Assembly: GCF_007559005.1 (NCBI RefSeq)
Contig: NZ_CP041763.1
Span: forward strand, 1,272,463 to 1,336,462
DNA length: 64,000 nucleotides
Source of the DNA: Gordonia zhaorongruii
Lineage (GTDB): Bacteria > Actinomycetota > Actinomycetes > Mycobacteriales > Mycobacteriaceae
Direction of reading: 5' to 3'
This document shows positions 9,058 to 17,955 of this stretch, in pieces. The translations under genes and the position numbers were made by a program. The first letter of the stretch is position 1. Every line of letters begins with the position of its first letter. Under the pieces are notes generated by a model, which worked only from the letters and a program-made list of their open reading frames with translations, searched no databases and was not told the DNA's origin.

Positions 9058-10569
9058 GTGAGTGTGTCGGGCAGCGTGCACTCGGTGGGGCTGAACGCCT
9101 TCGCCGCCGACGTCATCGAGATCCAGGCGAACACGAGTCAAGGACTTCCGGGATTCACCATCAGCGGTAATCCGGATTCGTCGCTGCGCGAGGCGAAGGA
9201 GCGCGTCCGGGCCGCGATCGTCAACAGTGGGGGAAAGTTCCCCGATTCGAAGGTGACCGTGGCACTCGCTCCGGCGAACCTGCCGAAAAGCGGTGCGGGA
9301 TTCGACCTTCCGATGGCGGTCGCGGTACTGGTCGCGACCAAACAGGCTGCTGGAACGTTGCTGCCCGACACCGTGCTGATCGGGGAACTGGCGCTCGACG
9401 GTCGGTTGCGCGGGGTGCGCGGAGTGCTGCCATTGCTCTTGGGCGCTCGACGTGCTGGGTTCCGCCGGGCAGTGGTGCCGACGGCGAACGTCACCGAGGC
9501 CGCGCTGGTGTCCGGTGTCGAGGTCGGCGGGGCACACTCGCTCTCGGACGTGGTCGCTTGGCTCGCAGGCGATCTCGCACTCGACACCGTGGACGGCGAC
9601 ACCGAGGCGCCCACGCCTCCCGGCATCCCGGACCTCGCCGATGTGGCCGGGCAGCCAGCGGCTCGGCATGCGCTGGAGGTGGCGGCGGCCGGTAGTCACC
9701 ACGTGCTGATGACCGGTCCGCCGGGAATCGGCAAGACGATGCTGGCGTGCCGACTGCCCGGAATCCTTCCAGGACTCGAACCGGACGAGTCCCTCGAGGT
9801 GACGGCGATTCACTCGGTCGCAGGCACGCTGCCCGCGTTTCGGCCGCTCATCGGCTCGCCGCCGTTCGTAGCTCCCCATCACAGTGCGAGCATCACGTCG
9901 TTGCTCGGCGGCGGAACGGGGATGGCCCGCCCAGGTGCCGTTTCCCGCGCGCACCGCGGGGTCCTGTTTCTGGACGAGTGCGCCGAGATGGGGGCTAAGA
10001 CGCTAGATGCGCTGCGGCAGCCGCTGGAGGAAGGGGTCGTGCGTATCACCCGGAGGGACGGCACCGCCACCTATCCGGCGCGTTTCCAGCTGATCCTGGC
10101 CGCGAATCCCTGCCCGTGCGCCCCGGCCAACGACGTCGACTGCGTCTGCACCTCGGTGGTGCGTCGCCGCTATCTCGGCAAGCTGTCCGGACCGCTGATG
10201 GACCGGATCGACATCCGCGTGCAGATGGAGCCGCCCGGGAACACGGCTCTGATGACCGAAAGCGGGGAATCGAGCGCCGATGTAGCAGCGCGGGTCGCTA
10301 CCGCGAGGAGTGCCGCACGCGATCGCTGGCGCGAGCACGGCTGGCTGACGAACGCGGAGGTGCCGGGCAGCGCGCTGCGGCGGCGGTACCGCCTGCCGGC
10401 CGTCGTCCTCCGGCCGATCGAGATGTTCCTCCGCGAGGGTCGGGTCACCGCGCGCGGAGCGGATCGCGCACTGCGCCTGGCATGGACGTTGTGCGACCTG
10501 CGGGGCGGCACGCAGCCGAACGAGGACGACGTCGCACAGGCGCTGATGTACCGGGACCGAGGCAGTTGA
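9058..10569 (+). CDS. YifB/ComM-family Mg chelatase-like AAA+ ATPase
   Basis: AAA+ helicase-like ATPase of 503 residues. ComM homologues promote branch migration during natural transformation. The N-terminal part has a Lon-protease-like fold (GLPGFTISGNPDSSLREAKE). Walker A is GPPGIGKTML and Walker B is GVLFLDECAEM. A zinc-type cluster CPCAPANDVDCVC and a sensor region precede the C-terminal domain. The GTG start follows yraN by 6 bases; its stop overlaps the dprA ATG. The link to dprA suggests a role in DNA uptake or recombination. Confidence 0.9.
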   Translation: MSVSGSVHSVGLNAFAADVIEIQANTSQGLPGFTISGNPDSSLREAKERVRAAIVNSGGKFPDSKVTVALAPANLPKSGAGFDLPMAVAVLVATKQAAGTLLPDTVLIGELALDGRLRGVRGVLPLLLGARRAGFRRAVVPTANVTEAALVSGVEVGGAHSLSDVVAWLAGDLALDTVDGDTEAPTPPGIPDLADVAGQPAARHALEVAAAGSHHVLMTGPPGIGKTMLACRLPGILPGLEPDESLEVTAIHSVAGTLPAFRPLIGSPPFVAPHHSASITSLLGGGTGMARPGAVSRAHRGVLFLDECAEMGAKTLDALRQPLEEGVVRITRRDGTATYPARFQLILAANPCPCAPANDVDCVCTSVVRRRYLGKLSGPLMDRIDIRVQMEPPGNTALMTESGESSADVAARVATARSAARDRWREHGWLTNAEVPGSALRRRYRLPAVVLRPIEMFLREGRVTARGADRALRLAWTLCDLRGGTQPNEDDVAQALMYRDRGS

Positions 10570-11753
10570 TGAGTTCGGTACCGGGAAGATCGAGAGCGGG
10601 GGAGCCGACCATGGGAGATGCCGATGCACCGGACGAGGCGCAGCGGAGGGCGTTCGCCTATCTGTCGGCGGTCGCCGAACCGCCTGCCGCATCGCTGATC
10701 GGACTGGTGGCGGCCATCGGTCCGGAGGAGGCGGCCGCAGCGGTCAGGGCACGGAGTGTCCCGGCGGGACACTCGGCCGCCCTGGCTGCGACGGAGGCCC
10801 GCGTCGGTGGCGCGGACGTCGAGCAGACGCTCGCAGTGTGCGACCGCATCGGTGCCCGGGTGGTGACGCCGCTCGATGACGAGTGGCCTGCCTGGGCGCT
10901 GTCGATCCTCGACCGCGCGTCGACGGCGTCGCGCGGTGGCGCACCGCTGGCCTTGTGGGTGCGCGGGCCGGGATCGCTGAGCGCACTCGGCGATGCGGCG
11001 GTGGCGCTCGTGGGGTCGCGGGCGGCGACTTCGTACGGCGAGTACGTCGCCACGCAGTTCGCGTCGGGTCTGGCGGGACAGGGGCGAGCAGTGGTGTCGG
11101 GAGGCGCGTACGGGATCGACGGTGCGGCGCACCGCGGCGCCCTGGCCGCCGGCGGTCTCACCGCAGCAGTGCTGGCGTGCGGCATCGACCGCGACTATCC
11201 GTCCGGTCACGCGCGACTCCTGCAGGAGATCGCGGCGACCGGGCTGATCGTGTCGGAGTACGCGCCGGGGACCGCGGCGGCCAAGTACCGCTTCCTGACG
11301 CGCAACCGCCTAGTCGCGGCACTGTCCGGCGCCGTCGTCGTGGTCGAGGCCGGGCGACGGTCCGGTGCGGCGAACACCGCGGCGTGGGCCACGCGGCTCG
11401 GAAGACCGCTCGGGGCAGTGCCCGGGGCGGTCACGAGCGCGACGTCGGTCGGGACGCACGCGATGATCACCGACGGCGCGGCGACGCTCGTCGCCGACGT
11501 CGATGCTGCGGCGTCGCTGGTGGCCCCGGACGGTGCCGACGCCCGGGGCCGGGCACCGTCACGGCCCACCGACGAACTGCCTCCGGATCAGTTCCGCGTG
11601 GTCGAATCGTTGCCCGCCTACGACGCGATCTCGATCGATGAGATCGCGTTCGTCTCCGGAATCGCCACGGGCGCAGTGCGAAGAGCGCTCGCCGCACTGG
11701 ACGTCGGCGGACTGGTCGAGGAGGATCGCGGCCGGTGGAGACTGCGCCGTTGA
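10569..11753 (+). CDS. dprA: DNA-processing protein DprA
   Basis: Protects incoming single-stranded DNA and loads RecA. The 394-residue protein has a variable N-terminus and then the Rossmann-like DprA domain: VALVGSRAATSYGEYVA, VVSGGAYGIDGAAHRGAL, VLACGIDRDYPSGHARLL and FLTRNRLVAALSGAVVVVEA. A C-terminal winged-helix domain follows (ISIDEIAFVSGIATGAVRRA). ATG at 10569 overlaps the preceding stop. A later in-frame ATG at 10611 is possible but would break the overlap. Confidence 0.94.
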   Translation: MSSVPGRSRAGEPTMGDADAPDEAQRRAFAYLSAVAEPPAASLIGLVAAIGPEEAAAAVRARSVPAGHSAALAATEARVGGADVEQTLAVCDRIGARVVTPLDDEWPAWALSILDRASTASRGGAPLALWVRGPGSLSALGDAAVALVGSRAATSYGEYVATQFASGLAGQGRAVVSGGAYGIDGAAHRGALAAGGLTAAVLACGIDRDYPSGHARLLQEIAATGLIVSEYAPGTAAAKYRFLTRNRLVAALSGAVVVVEAGRRSGAANTAAWATRLGRPLGAVPGAVTSATSVGTHAMITDGAATLVADVDAAASLVAPDGADARGRAPSRPTDELPPDQFRVVESLPAYDAISIDEIAFVSGIATGAVRRALAALDVGGLVEEDRGRWRLRR

Positions 11754-11769
11754 GTCGGGGTCCTCTGGC

Positions 11770-12366
11770 TCAGCGGATCGTGAACTCGATCCCGTTCGCG
11801 CCGGGCGGCGTGCACAGCGGTGCGCGGTCGGGGCGCTGCGCTGCCGGAGGTGTGTCGAGCGCTGCGGTCACCCGGTAGCGTCCGCGCGCGGTCACCGGCC
11901 ACACGGTCGCCGTCATCCCGCCGGACTCCGCCACCCGATGACTTCGGATCGACGCCGGAGCGCCGGAGCCACCGTCGACCTCGACGTCGAGCGACATCGC
12001 CGATCCTGGCTGGATATCGGTCAGCGCGGCCCGGACGGCGTCGATGGCCGGGGCGAATGTCGGGATCGGCCGGGACCGGCTGGGCACAGGTGCGCCGTCG
12101 CGGCGCACGTCGCGGATCCGCAGGCTGCCGATGCCGTGCCTCGGCATCGAGCATGCATCGGTGGAGTCGTTGCGCACGACGAGGTTCAGTCGGGGTGCGG
12201 TGCCCGTGGGGTAGTGATCGCGTGCGGTCCGCAGTTCGGCGTGGACGGTGTCCGGCTCGCCGGGCCCTGAGCACCCGGCCGCGCAGGCGGTTGCGCAGCC
12301 GACCGCGCAGATCACCGCGATCACCGGGACAGGGGGCCGTCGGGTCCGGGGCACGTGACGTCGCAT
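11770..12366 (-). CDS. Putative secreted lipoprotein
   Basis: A 198-residue protein not recognised as a known family. The N-terminus is basic (MRRHVPRTRRPP), then hydrophobic (VPVIAVICAVGCATA), with a lipobox-like CAAGC at about residue 32. The mature part appears beta-rich (RLNLVVRNDSTDACSM, SLDVEVDGG, RYRVTAALDTP), like small immunoglobulin-like envelope lipoproteins. It is convergent with dprA (16-base gap) and divergent from the siderophore-interacting gene. Membrane anchoring is inferred from the lipobox only. Confidence 0.6.
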   Translation of the reverse strand: MRRHVPRTRRPPVPVIAVICAVGCATACAAGCSGPGEPDTVHAELRTARDHYPTGTAPRLNLVVRNDSTDACSMPRHGIGSLRIRDVRRDGAPVPSRSRPIPTFAPAIDAVRAALTDIQPGSAMSLDVEVDGGSGAPASIRSHRVAESGGMTATVWPVTARGRYRVTAALDTPPAAQRPDRAPLCTPPGANGIEFTIR

Positions 12367-12418
12367 GCCGGTGTTTCTACTCCGATCGCCGGGCCTCCGG
12401 AGGCGGAGTGGACGATCG

Positions 12419-12437
12419 GGTTGTTAGGCTGACCTAA
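12419..12437 (+). promoter_or_regulatory. IdeR/DtxR-type iron box
   Basis: GGTTGTTAGGCTGACCTAA matches the known 19-bp DtxR/IdeR consensus TTAGGTTAGGCTAACCTAA at 14 positions by eye. It covers a probable -10 element TAGGCT (12425-12430), so a bound repressor would block transcription of the gene at 12454. A very similar 19-mer lies before hmuT. Confidence 0.75.
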
Positions 12438-12453
12438 GAGCAAAGGAGGTCGC

Positions 12454-13257
12454 ATGGCGAAGCGGCAGAACACGATGACGGTGCTCCGCACCGAGGACCT
12501 CACAGCGCACATGCGCCGGATCTGGCTCGGGGGCGATGGTTTCGACGACTTCGAGCCGACCGGTGACACCGACATGTACGTCAAGATCCTGTTCGAGCAG
12601 GAAGGGCAGGAGGAGCCGGTCAAGCGCACCTACACGGTGCGATCCCTCGATCCGGAGAACCGCGAGATCGCGATCGACTTCGTGGTGCACGGCGAGGAGG
12701 GGATCGCGGGCCCGTGGGCGGCGCGTGCTCAACCAGGGGAGACGGTCCGGTTCCTCGGTCCGGGGAGCGGCTACCGCCCGGATCCCGATGCGCCGTGGCA
12801 CTTGCTCGTGTCCGACGAGGCCGGCCTGCCTGCGCTGGCCGCCGCGCTGGAGGCGTTGCCGTCAGACGCGGTCGCCAAGGTGTTCATCGAGGTGTCGGGT
12901 GCGCAAGACGAACTGGACCTCGCAGCTCCGGCGGGCGCGGAGATCACCTGGGTGCACCGCGGTGCGGGCGCGCACGACGCAGCAGACTCCGCGGCCGGCG
13001 ACAACGCGCCGGTCATCGCTGCCGTCAGATCTGCGGACTGGCTCGACGGGGAGCCGCAGGTCTTCATCCACGGCGAAGCACAAGCGGTCATGAAGAACCT
13101 CCGCGCGTACGTGCGCAAGGAACGAGGCGTCAGCGCGAAGCGCGCATCGTCGATCTCCGGCTACTGGCGCCGGGGGCGCACCGAGGAGGGGTTCCGCACG
13201 TGGAAGGCGGAGTGGAAGGCCGAGCAGCGCGTCTCAGGCGGCGCCGAGTCGAGTTAG
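12454..13257 (+). CDS. Siderophore-interacting FAD-binding protein (ViuB/SIP family)
   Basis: Cytoplasmic flavin reductase type that releases iron from ferric siderophores; 267 residues. Family elements: the flavin-binding RTYTVRSLDPENREIAIDFV, HGEEGIAGPWAARAQPGETV, and the nicotinamide-domain end FIHGEAQAVMKNLRAYVRKE followed by SGYWRRGRTEEG. ATG at 12454 has AAAGGAGG at 12442-12449. The iron box directly upstream indicates repression by iron-loaded IdeR. The mycobacterial viuB gene is at the same place between dprA and xerC. Confidence 0.93.
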   Translation: MAKRQNTMTVLRTEDLTAHMRRIWLGGDGFDDFEPTGDTDMYVKILFEQEGQEEPVKRTYTVRSLDPENREIAIDFVVHGEEGIAGPWAARAQPGETVRFLGPGSGYRPDPDAPWHLLVSDEAGLPALAAALEALPSDAVAKVFIEVSGAQDELDLAAPAGAEITWVHRGAGAHDAADSAAGDNAPVIAAVRSADWLDGEPQVFIHGEAQAVMKNLRAYVRKERGVSAKRASSISGYWRRGRTEEGFRTWKAEWKAEQRVSGGAESS

Positions 13258-13288
13258 GCGACGAGACGAGTCAGCCGGTACCTGCGGC

Positions 13289-13294
13289 TAGGCT
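13289..13294 (+). promoter_or_regulatory. -10 element of a leaderless xerC transcript
   Basis: TAGGCT lies 6 bases before the ATG at 13301 with no Shine-Dalgarno sequence between them. Confidence 0.5.
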
Positions 13295-13300
13295 CGGAAC

Positions 13301-14230
13301 ATGGCCGACGTGATGGCAGCTTTCACCGATCACCTGCGCTACGAGAAAGCGCGCAGTGAGCACACCGTGCGCGCCTACACCGGGGACGTACGGGGACTGA
13401 TCGCGTTCGCCGGGGCGCGCGGCGTCCCGATCTCGGGCATCGACCTGTCGCTCCTGCGCGCGTGGCTGGCCGAGCAGACCCGGCGCGGCGCCGCGAGGTC
13501 GACGATCGCGCGGCAGGTGTCGTCGGCCAAGACCTTCTGTACCTGGGCGGTCCGCGACGGCGTGATGGCGTCGAATCCGGCGACTCGGCTGCAGGCCCCG
13601 AGAGCGCAACGAGTGCTGCCGACTGTGCTCGCTCCCGAACAGGCCGCCGCCGCCATCGACGCAGCTTCCGAGCCTCCGGATGCAGTGCCCTCCGATGGCG
13701 GTCTCCCGGAGACAGGGTCTCCGCGTCCGGTAGCCCTTCGCGACCGGGTGATCCTGGAGTTGCTGTACTCGTGCGGCATCCGCGTCGGGGAGCTCTGCGG
13801 ACTCGACTTCGCCGACGTCGACGCCGATCGCCGCGTCCTGCGGGTGATCGGAAAGGGCGACAAACAGCGGAGCGTCCCTTACGGCAGGCCTGCCGAGGAA
13901 GCACTCCGGTTGTGGCTCACCGTCGGACGGCCGGAGCTTGCCACAACGGCGTCCGCCGATGCCCTGCTCCTGGGCGTGCGTGGGGGCCGCCTCGATCAGC
14001 GGATGGCTCGGAGCGTCGTGCACCGAGCCACCGGCGACGGTGAAGGGGCCTCGATCGGACCGCACGGGCTGCGGCACAGTGCGGCTACTCACCTTCTCGA
14101 GGGAGGCGCGGACCTTCGCGTCGTGCAGGAGCTGCTCGGGCACTCGTCGCTGGCGACGACGCAGCTCTACACGCACGTCAGCGTGGAGCGTCTGCGGGCG
14201 GTGCACGACCAGGCGCATCCGCGGGCGTGA
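13301..14230 (+). CDS. xerC: Tyrosine recombinase XerC
   Basis: Site-specific recombinase that, with XerD, resolves chromosome dimers at dif; 309 residues. A SAM-like core-binding domain occupies about residues 1-90. The catalytic set Arg161 (GIRVGEL), Lys185 (GKGDKQR), His255 and Arg258 (HGLRH), His281 (LGHSS) and Tyr290 (TTQLYTH) is complete. The chromosomal position between the siderophore-interacting gene and rpsB, and the absence of phage genes, favour the housekeeping enzyme over an integrase. Its last 53 bases overlap the convergent M23 gene. Confidence 0.94.
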   Translation: MADVMAAFTDHLRYEKARSEHTVRAYTGDVRGLIAFAGARGVPISGIDLSLLRAWLAEQTRRGAARSTIARQVSSAKTFCTWAVRDGVMASNPATRLQAPRAQRVLPTVLAPEQAAAAIDAASEPPDAVPSDGGLPETGSPRPVALRDRVILELLYSCGIRVGELCGLDFADVDADRRVLRVIGKGDKQRSVPYGRPAEEALRLWLTVGRPELATTASADALLLGVRGGRLDQRMARSVVHRATGDGEGASIGPHGLRHSAATHLLEGGADLRVVQELLGHSSLATTQLYTHVSVERLRAVHDQAHPRA

Positions 14231-14741
14231 GGGGCTTCAACCGGACGCGCAGCGCGCCGAGGAGTCCGAGTGGGTTGAGATACCGCGCGCTACTGCCGCT
14301 GCCGCGGCGCGCACCCCAGTGCAGACACGCCTGCGCGGTGCACCCGGGATGACCGGGCTCGAGCGTGCCGATCACCTGACCTGCGGCGACGTGGTCGCCT
14401 TCCGGCACGATCGGACGGACCGGCTCGTAGGTGGTCAGGATGCCGTCCGCGTGCCGGACCGACACCACTGATCGGCCGGCCACGGCTCCGGCGAAGTGGA
14501 CGGTTCCGGACCGTGCCGCGAGAACCGCTGACTGCGCGGTTGCTCGCAGGTCCACACCTCGGTGGCCGGGTAACCAGCGCTGTGCCGGCGGGTCGAAGCC
14601 GCGGACCACGTCGGGCACCGGTGCGAGCGGCCAGTCGTAGGCGCGCGTGGCCCACGACTCCGGAGCCGGACGGGCCGCGGAGCCGAGCAGCGCGAGCATC
14701 GCGACCAGAGTTCCGATCAGGCAGCGGCTCTGCGGCGTCAT
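14178..14741 (-). CDS. M23-family (LytM-like) secreted peptidase-like protein
   Basis: A 187-residue exported protein with an N-terminal signal sequence ([19 protein letters not shown]). The M23 domain has HRGVDL with His60 and Asp64, then [20 protein letters not shown] and CLHWGARRG. In the usual HxH motif the first His is here Cys139 and the second is His141, so the zinc ligands are present but the catalytic His is replaced. Similar CLHWG forms are, as far as I recall, usual in actinobacterial members. Activity is uncertain; it may act on or bind peptidoglycan. It overlaps the xerC end. Confidence 0.8.
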   Translation of the reverse strand: MTPQSRCLIGTLVAMLALLGSAARPAPESWATRAYDWPLAPVPDVVRGFDPPAQRWLPGHRGVDLRATAQSAVLAARSGTVHFAGAVAGRSVVSVRHADGILTTYEPVRPIVPEGDHVAAGQVIGTLEPGHPGCTAQACLHWGARRGSGSSARYLNPLGLLGALRVRLKPLTPADAPGRAPPADAPR

Positions 14742-14811
14742 GCAAGGTATGACGCGGCCCGGGCCCGGCCGGTTCCGTCAACCCGTCCGCGGGGGCGGAT
14801 CAGCGGCAATT

Positions 14812-14840
14812 TTGCTGGTCGCACCGCATGGGAGTAGTCT
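14812..14840 (+). promoter_or_regulatory. rpsB-tsf promoter
   Basis: TTGCTG (14812-14817) and TAGTCT (14835-14840) are separated by 17 bases in the 284-base gap between the M23 gene and rpsB. The leader of about 180 nt to rpsB is long enough for S2 autoregulation, but no specific structure was recognised. Confidence 0.6.
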
Positions 14841-15025
14841 GGCCGACGCACTCGGGTATGTCCCGGGTGACTTCGCGCGTCCGCGCGACTCCAAGCGAGG
14901 GAACTCGTTCGGGGAAGAGGTGCCGTTCTGCGCGGTCCCGGATCACCGATCCAGGGTGCAGGCGGCGGCGGGCGCCAGGGTCGGCCATCATACCGAGGCC
15001 GACGTCAACTGCTAGAGAGGACATC

Positions 15026-15922
15026 ATGGCTGTCGTAACCATGAAGCAGCTGCTTGACAGCGGCGCGCACTTCGGGCATCAGACCCGCCGTTGGAACCCG
15101 AAGATGAAGCGTTTCATCTTCACCGACCGCAACGGCATCTACATCATCGACCTGCAGCAGACGCTGTCGTACATCGACCGCGCCTACGAGTTCGTCAAGG
15201 AGACCGTCGCTCACGGCGGCACCATCCTCTTCGTCGGCACCAAGAAGCAGGCGCAGGAGTCGATCGCCGCAGAGGCGACCCGCGTCGGCATGCCGTTCGT
15301 GAACCAGCGCTGGCTCGGTGGCATGCTCACCAACTTCCAGACCGTGCACAAGCGCCTTCAGCGAATGAAGGAAATCGAGGCCATGGAGCAGACCGGTGGC
15401 TTCGACGGTCGCACCAAGAAGGAAATCCTCATGCTCACGCGTGAGAAGAACAAGCTTCAGCGCACGCTCGGCGGTATCCGCGACATGTCGAAGGTTCCGT
15501 CGGCCGTGTGGGTCGTCGACACCAACAAGGAGCACATCGCCGTCGGCGAGGCTCGCAAGCTGAACATCCCGGTCATCGCGATCCTGGACACCAACTGCGA
15601 CCCGGACGTCGTCGACTACCCGATCCCGGCGAACGACGATGCCATCCGCAGCGCCGCTCTGCTGACCCGTGTCATCGCCTCGGCAGTCGCCGAAGGCGTG
15701 CAGGCACGTGCAGGCCAGGGTTCGGCGGACACCAAGCCGGAGAACGCCGCAGGCGAGCCGCTCGCCGAGTGGGAGCAGGAACTGCTGTCCGAGGCATCCG
15801 CGCCGGTGGCGGAGACCGCCGCCGCTCCGGCTGCCGAGGCACCGGCTACCGAGGCTCCGGCTGAGACCGCGGCACCCGCAGAGGCTTCGGCCGACGCTCC
15901 GGCCGCTCCGACTGCAGAATAG
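15026..15922 (+). CDS. rpsB: 30S ribosomal protein uS2
   Basis: Small-subunit protein, 298 residues. Signature segments: [55 protein letters not shown] and [13 protein letters not shown]. An Ala/Glu/Pro-rich tail of about 60 residues extends beyond the roughly 240-residue core, as in other actinobacteria. ATG at 15026 follows AGAGAGG (15014-15020). Co-transcribed with tsf 58 bases downstream. Confidence 0.97.
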   Translation: MAVVTMKQLLDSGAHFGHQTRRWNPKMKRFIFTDRNGIYIIDLQQTLSYIDRAYEFVKETVAHGGTILFVGTKKQAQESIAAEATRVGMPFVNQRWLGGMLTNFQTVHKRLQRMKEIEAMEQTGGFDGRTKKEILMLTREKNKLQRTLGGIRDMSKVPSAVWVVDTNKEHIAVGEARKLNIPVIAILDTNCDPDVVDYPIPANDDAIRSAALLTRVIASAVAEGVQARAGQGSADTKPENAAGEPLAEWEQELLSEASAPVAETAAAPAAEAPATEAPAETAAPAEASADAPAAPTAE

Positions 15923-15980
15923 AATTGCGGCGGGACTGCCTCGTCACATCGAAGATTCCCAAGAAGGAGGATCGCCTCAC

Positions 15981-16805
15981 ATGGCGAACTACACCGCTGC
16001 GGACGTGAAGCGTCTGCGCGAAATGACCGGTTCGGGCATGCTCGATTGCAAGAACGCGCTGGCCAACAACGATGGCGACTTCGACAAGGCCGTCGAAGAA
16101 CTGCGCATCAAGGGTGCCAAGGATGTGGGCAAGCGTGCTGAGCGCTCCACCGCCGAGGGCCTCGTCGTCGCTCGCGACGGCGTCATGGTCGAGCTGAACA
16201 GCGAGACCGACTTCGTCGCGAAGAACGACGAGTTCCAGAAGCTGGCCGACGACATCCTCGGTGCTGCGGCGCAGATCCGCACCAACGATGTCGAGGCTCT
16301 TCAGGGAGCACCTCTCGGCGACGGCACCGTCGCCGAGGCGGTCGAGGCCATGTCGGCCAAGATCGGCGAGAAGCTGGTTCTGCGTCGTGTCGCCTCGTAC
16401 GACGGTGACGTCGCGCAGTACCTGCACAAGCGTGCGTCGGATCTGCCGCCGGCCGTCGGCGTGCTCGTCCAGTTCACGGGCGAGGGCGACGCTGCTGCGG
16501 AGGCCGCTCGCGGCGCCGCCATGCAGGTTGCCGCACTGCGTGCCAAGTACGCCAGCCGCGACGAGGTTCCGGCCGACGTCGTCGAGAACGAGCGTCGCAT
16601 CGCCGAGGAGACTGCGAAGGCCGAAGGCAAGCCGGAGCAGGCTCTCCCGAAGATCGTCGAAGGCCGCGTCAACGGCTTCTACAAGGACGTCGTCCTCGTG
16701 GACCAGCCGTCGGTCACCGACTCCAAGAAGACCGTCAAGGCGGTCCTCGAGGAGTCCGGCGCCAGTGTCGTCGCGTTCACGCGCTTCGAGGTCGGCCAGT
16801 ACTGA
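15981..16805 (+). CDS. tsf: Elongation factor Ts
   Basis: Guanine nucleotide exchange factor for EF-Tu, 274 residues. It begins [20 protein letters not shown], followed by [20 protein letters not shown] (UBA-like N-terminal module) and the [10 protein letters not shown] motif that contacts EF-Tu. ATG at 15981 is preceded by AAGGAGG (15964-15970). An Ala-rich junction separates it from rpsB. A strong terminator follows. Confidence 0.97.
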   Translation: MANYTAADVKRLREMTGSGMLDCKNALANNDGDFDKAVEELRIKGAKDVGKRAERSTAEGLVVARDGVMVELNSETDFVAKNDEFQKLADDILGAAAQIRTNDVEALQGAPLGDGTVAEAVEAMSAKIGEKLVLRRVASYDGDVAQYLHKRASDLPPAVGVLVQFTGEGDAAAEAARGAAMQVAALRAKYASRDEVPADVVENERRIAEETAKAEGKPEQALPKIVEGRVNGFYKDVVLVDQPSVTDSKKTVKAVLEESGASVVAFTRFEVGQY

Positions 16806-16820
16806 TCTTCATCAGCGCAA

Positions 16821-16863
16821 CGGAGAAGCCCGGTACCCCGCAAGGGGCACCGGGCTTCTCCGT
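16821..16863 (+). terminator. Terminator after tsf
   Basis: Two 19-base arms, CGGAGAAGCCCGGTACCCC (16821-16839) and GGGGCACCGGGCTTCTCCG (16845-16863), pair with one mismatch around a 5-base loop, then TTGTGTG. Very stable; ends the rpsB-tsf operon. Confidence 0.85.
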
Positions 16864-16884
16864 TGTGTGAGGGCGTCTCGGGGG

Positions 16885-17367
16885 TCACGCCGTCAGGGTC
16901 GCGCTCAGTTCCTCGAACGCCTCGACCCAGCCGTCGTACATGCCGTGCTCGGATCCACGGTCGTCGGCGACGCCCTGCACGTGGAACCGCATGTGGCAGG
17001 TGCCTTCGGTGCTCTCGCTCAGTTCCACGGTGATCAACGGCGGGTTCTCGTCGACGGCGTCGGCGGTCGGCGACGCGGTGTCCGCACCCCAGGTGAACTG
17101 GAGGAGTTCGGGTTCGACGATCCTCGTGTAGGTGCCGACGGTGGGATACTCGGTGCCGTCGGGGGCGACCATCGTGTACGCGTAGGTGCCGCCCTCACGC
17201 AGGTCGATCCGCAGGGAGCCGTCTTTGACGATGACCTCGTGCGGATGCCACCACAGTGCGGCGACGCTCGGATCGGTCCAGGCCTCCCAGATTCGCCGAC
17301 GGGATGCCTTGAAGCCGTACTCGATGGTGAACTGCTTCTCGGTCGGGTCAGTGCTCATTGTCATCAC
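16885..17367 (-). CDS. SRPBCC (AHSA1-type) domain protein
   Basis: A 160-residue protein of the START-like/AHSA1 family: FTIEYGFKASRRRIWEAWTD, WWHPHEV, GTYAYTMVAPDG, FTWGAD and the C-terminal helix GWVEAFEELSATL. Such proteins bind small hydrophobic ligands in a cavity. It overlaps the upstream ArsR gene by 4 bases, so the two form one operon; ArsR/SRPBCC pairs of this kind are common in actinobacteria. The ligand is unknown. Confidence 0.85.
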   Translation of the reverse strand: MMTMSTDPTEKQFTIEYGFKASRRRIWEAWTDPSVAALWWHPHEVIVKDGSLRIDLREGGTYAYTMVAPDGTEYPTVGTYTRIVEPELLQFTWGADTASPTADAVDENPPLITVELSESTEGTCHMRFHVQGVADDRGSEHGMYDGWVEAFEELSATLTA

Positions 17368-17750
17368 TCCTTCTCATTGTGTTGATCGACATCGACATCG
17401 GATGACGGTCGGGGGTCTGTTCGTTCTGCTGCGAGCGATTCGAGCGTTCGCTCGAGTCGTGCGAACCGGTCGAGCCAGATGCCGCGGTTCTCGGCCACCC
17501 AGGCCTGGGCCTGAGTCAGCGGCTCCTCGCGCATCTCGCACGTCCGCCACCGGCCCGCCTTGGTGCGGACGATCAGACCCGCCCGCTCGAGCACGTTGAG
17601 ATGCTGTGTCACTGCGGGTCTGCTCATGGACAATGGTTCGGCCAGGACCGAGACGGTTGCCGGGCCATGGGCGAGTTGTTCGAGAATGCGCCGGCGGTTG
17701 GGGTCGCCGAGTGCCTGGAACGTCGCACTCAGCGCGTCGGTCTCCTCCAT
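17364..17750 (-). CDS. ArsR-family winged-helix regulator
   Basis: A 128-residue DNA-binding protein with the ArsR signature ALGDPNRRRILEQLAHGP and the recognition helix MSRPAVTQHLNVLERAGLI, then the wing TKAGRWRTCEM. No Cys-based metal site is visible, so it is probably not a metal sensor. It probably represses its own operon with the SRPBCC gene through the inverted repeat at 17769-17784. AAGGAG (17761-17766, read on the minus strand) precedes the ATG. Confidence 0.88.
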   Translation of the reverse strand: MEETDALSATFQALGDPNRRRILEQLAHGPATVSVLAEPLSMSRPAVTQHLNVLERAGLIVRTKAGRWRTCEMREEPLTQAQAWVAENRGIWLDRFARLERTLESLAAERTDPRPSSDVDVDQHNEKE

Positions 17751-17768
17751 GTGTAAGCAACTCCTTAA

Positions 17769-17784
17769 TTAAGTGATGACTTAA
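17769..17784 (-). promoter_or_regulatory. Probable operator of the ArsR/SRPBCC operon
   Basis: Perfect inverted repeat TTAAGTgatgACTTAA, A/T-rich in a GC-rich genome, centred about 27 bases upstream of the ArsR start and overlapping the likely promoter. Confidence 0.55.
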
Positions 17785-17884
17785 CTATGACATCGGTTGT
17801 GAGGTACGTCAACGGGGCGGGAGGATGTGAGCGCGCCGAGGGTGCCGGATCGCGGCCGGTCGGCGTGGACGGCGACGTCTCTTC

Positions 17885-17890
17885 TAAGAT
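17885..17890 (+). promoter_or_regulatory. Possible pyrH -10 element
   Basis: TAAGAT lies 65 bases before the pyrH ATG. No good -35 hexamer was found. Confidence 0.35.
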
Positions 17891-17955
17891 GAATGGGATC
17901 GGTTCCGGGGCACTGGTTGCTGGCGGAACGAAGACGTCGAGGTGGAAGAGGTTCG

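Noticed and set aside
13301..14230. Phage integrase
   Set aside because: The position, complete Xer catalytic set and lack of other phage genes or attachment repeats point to housekeeping XerC.
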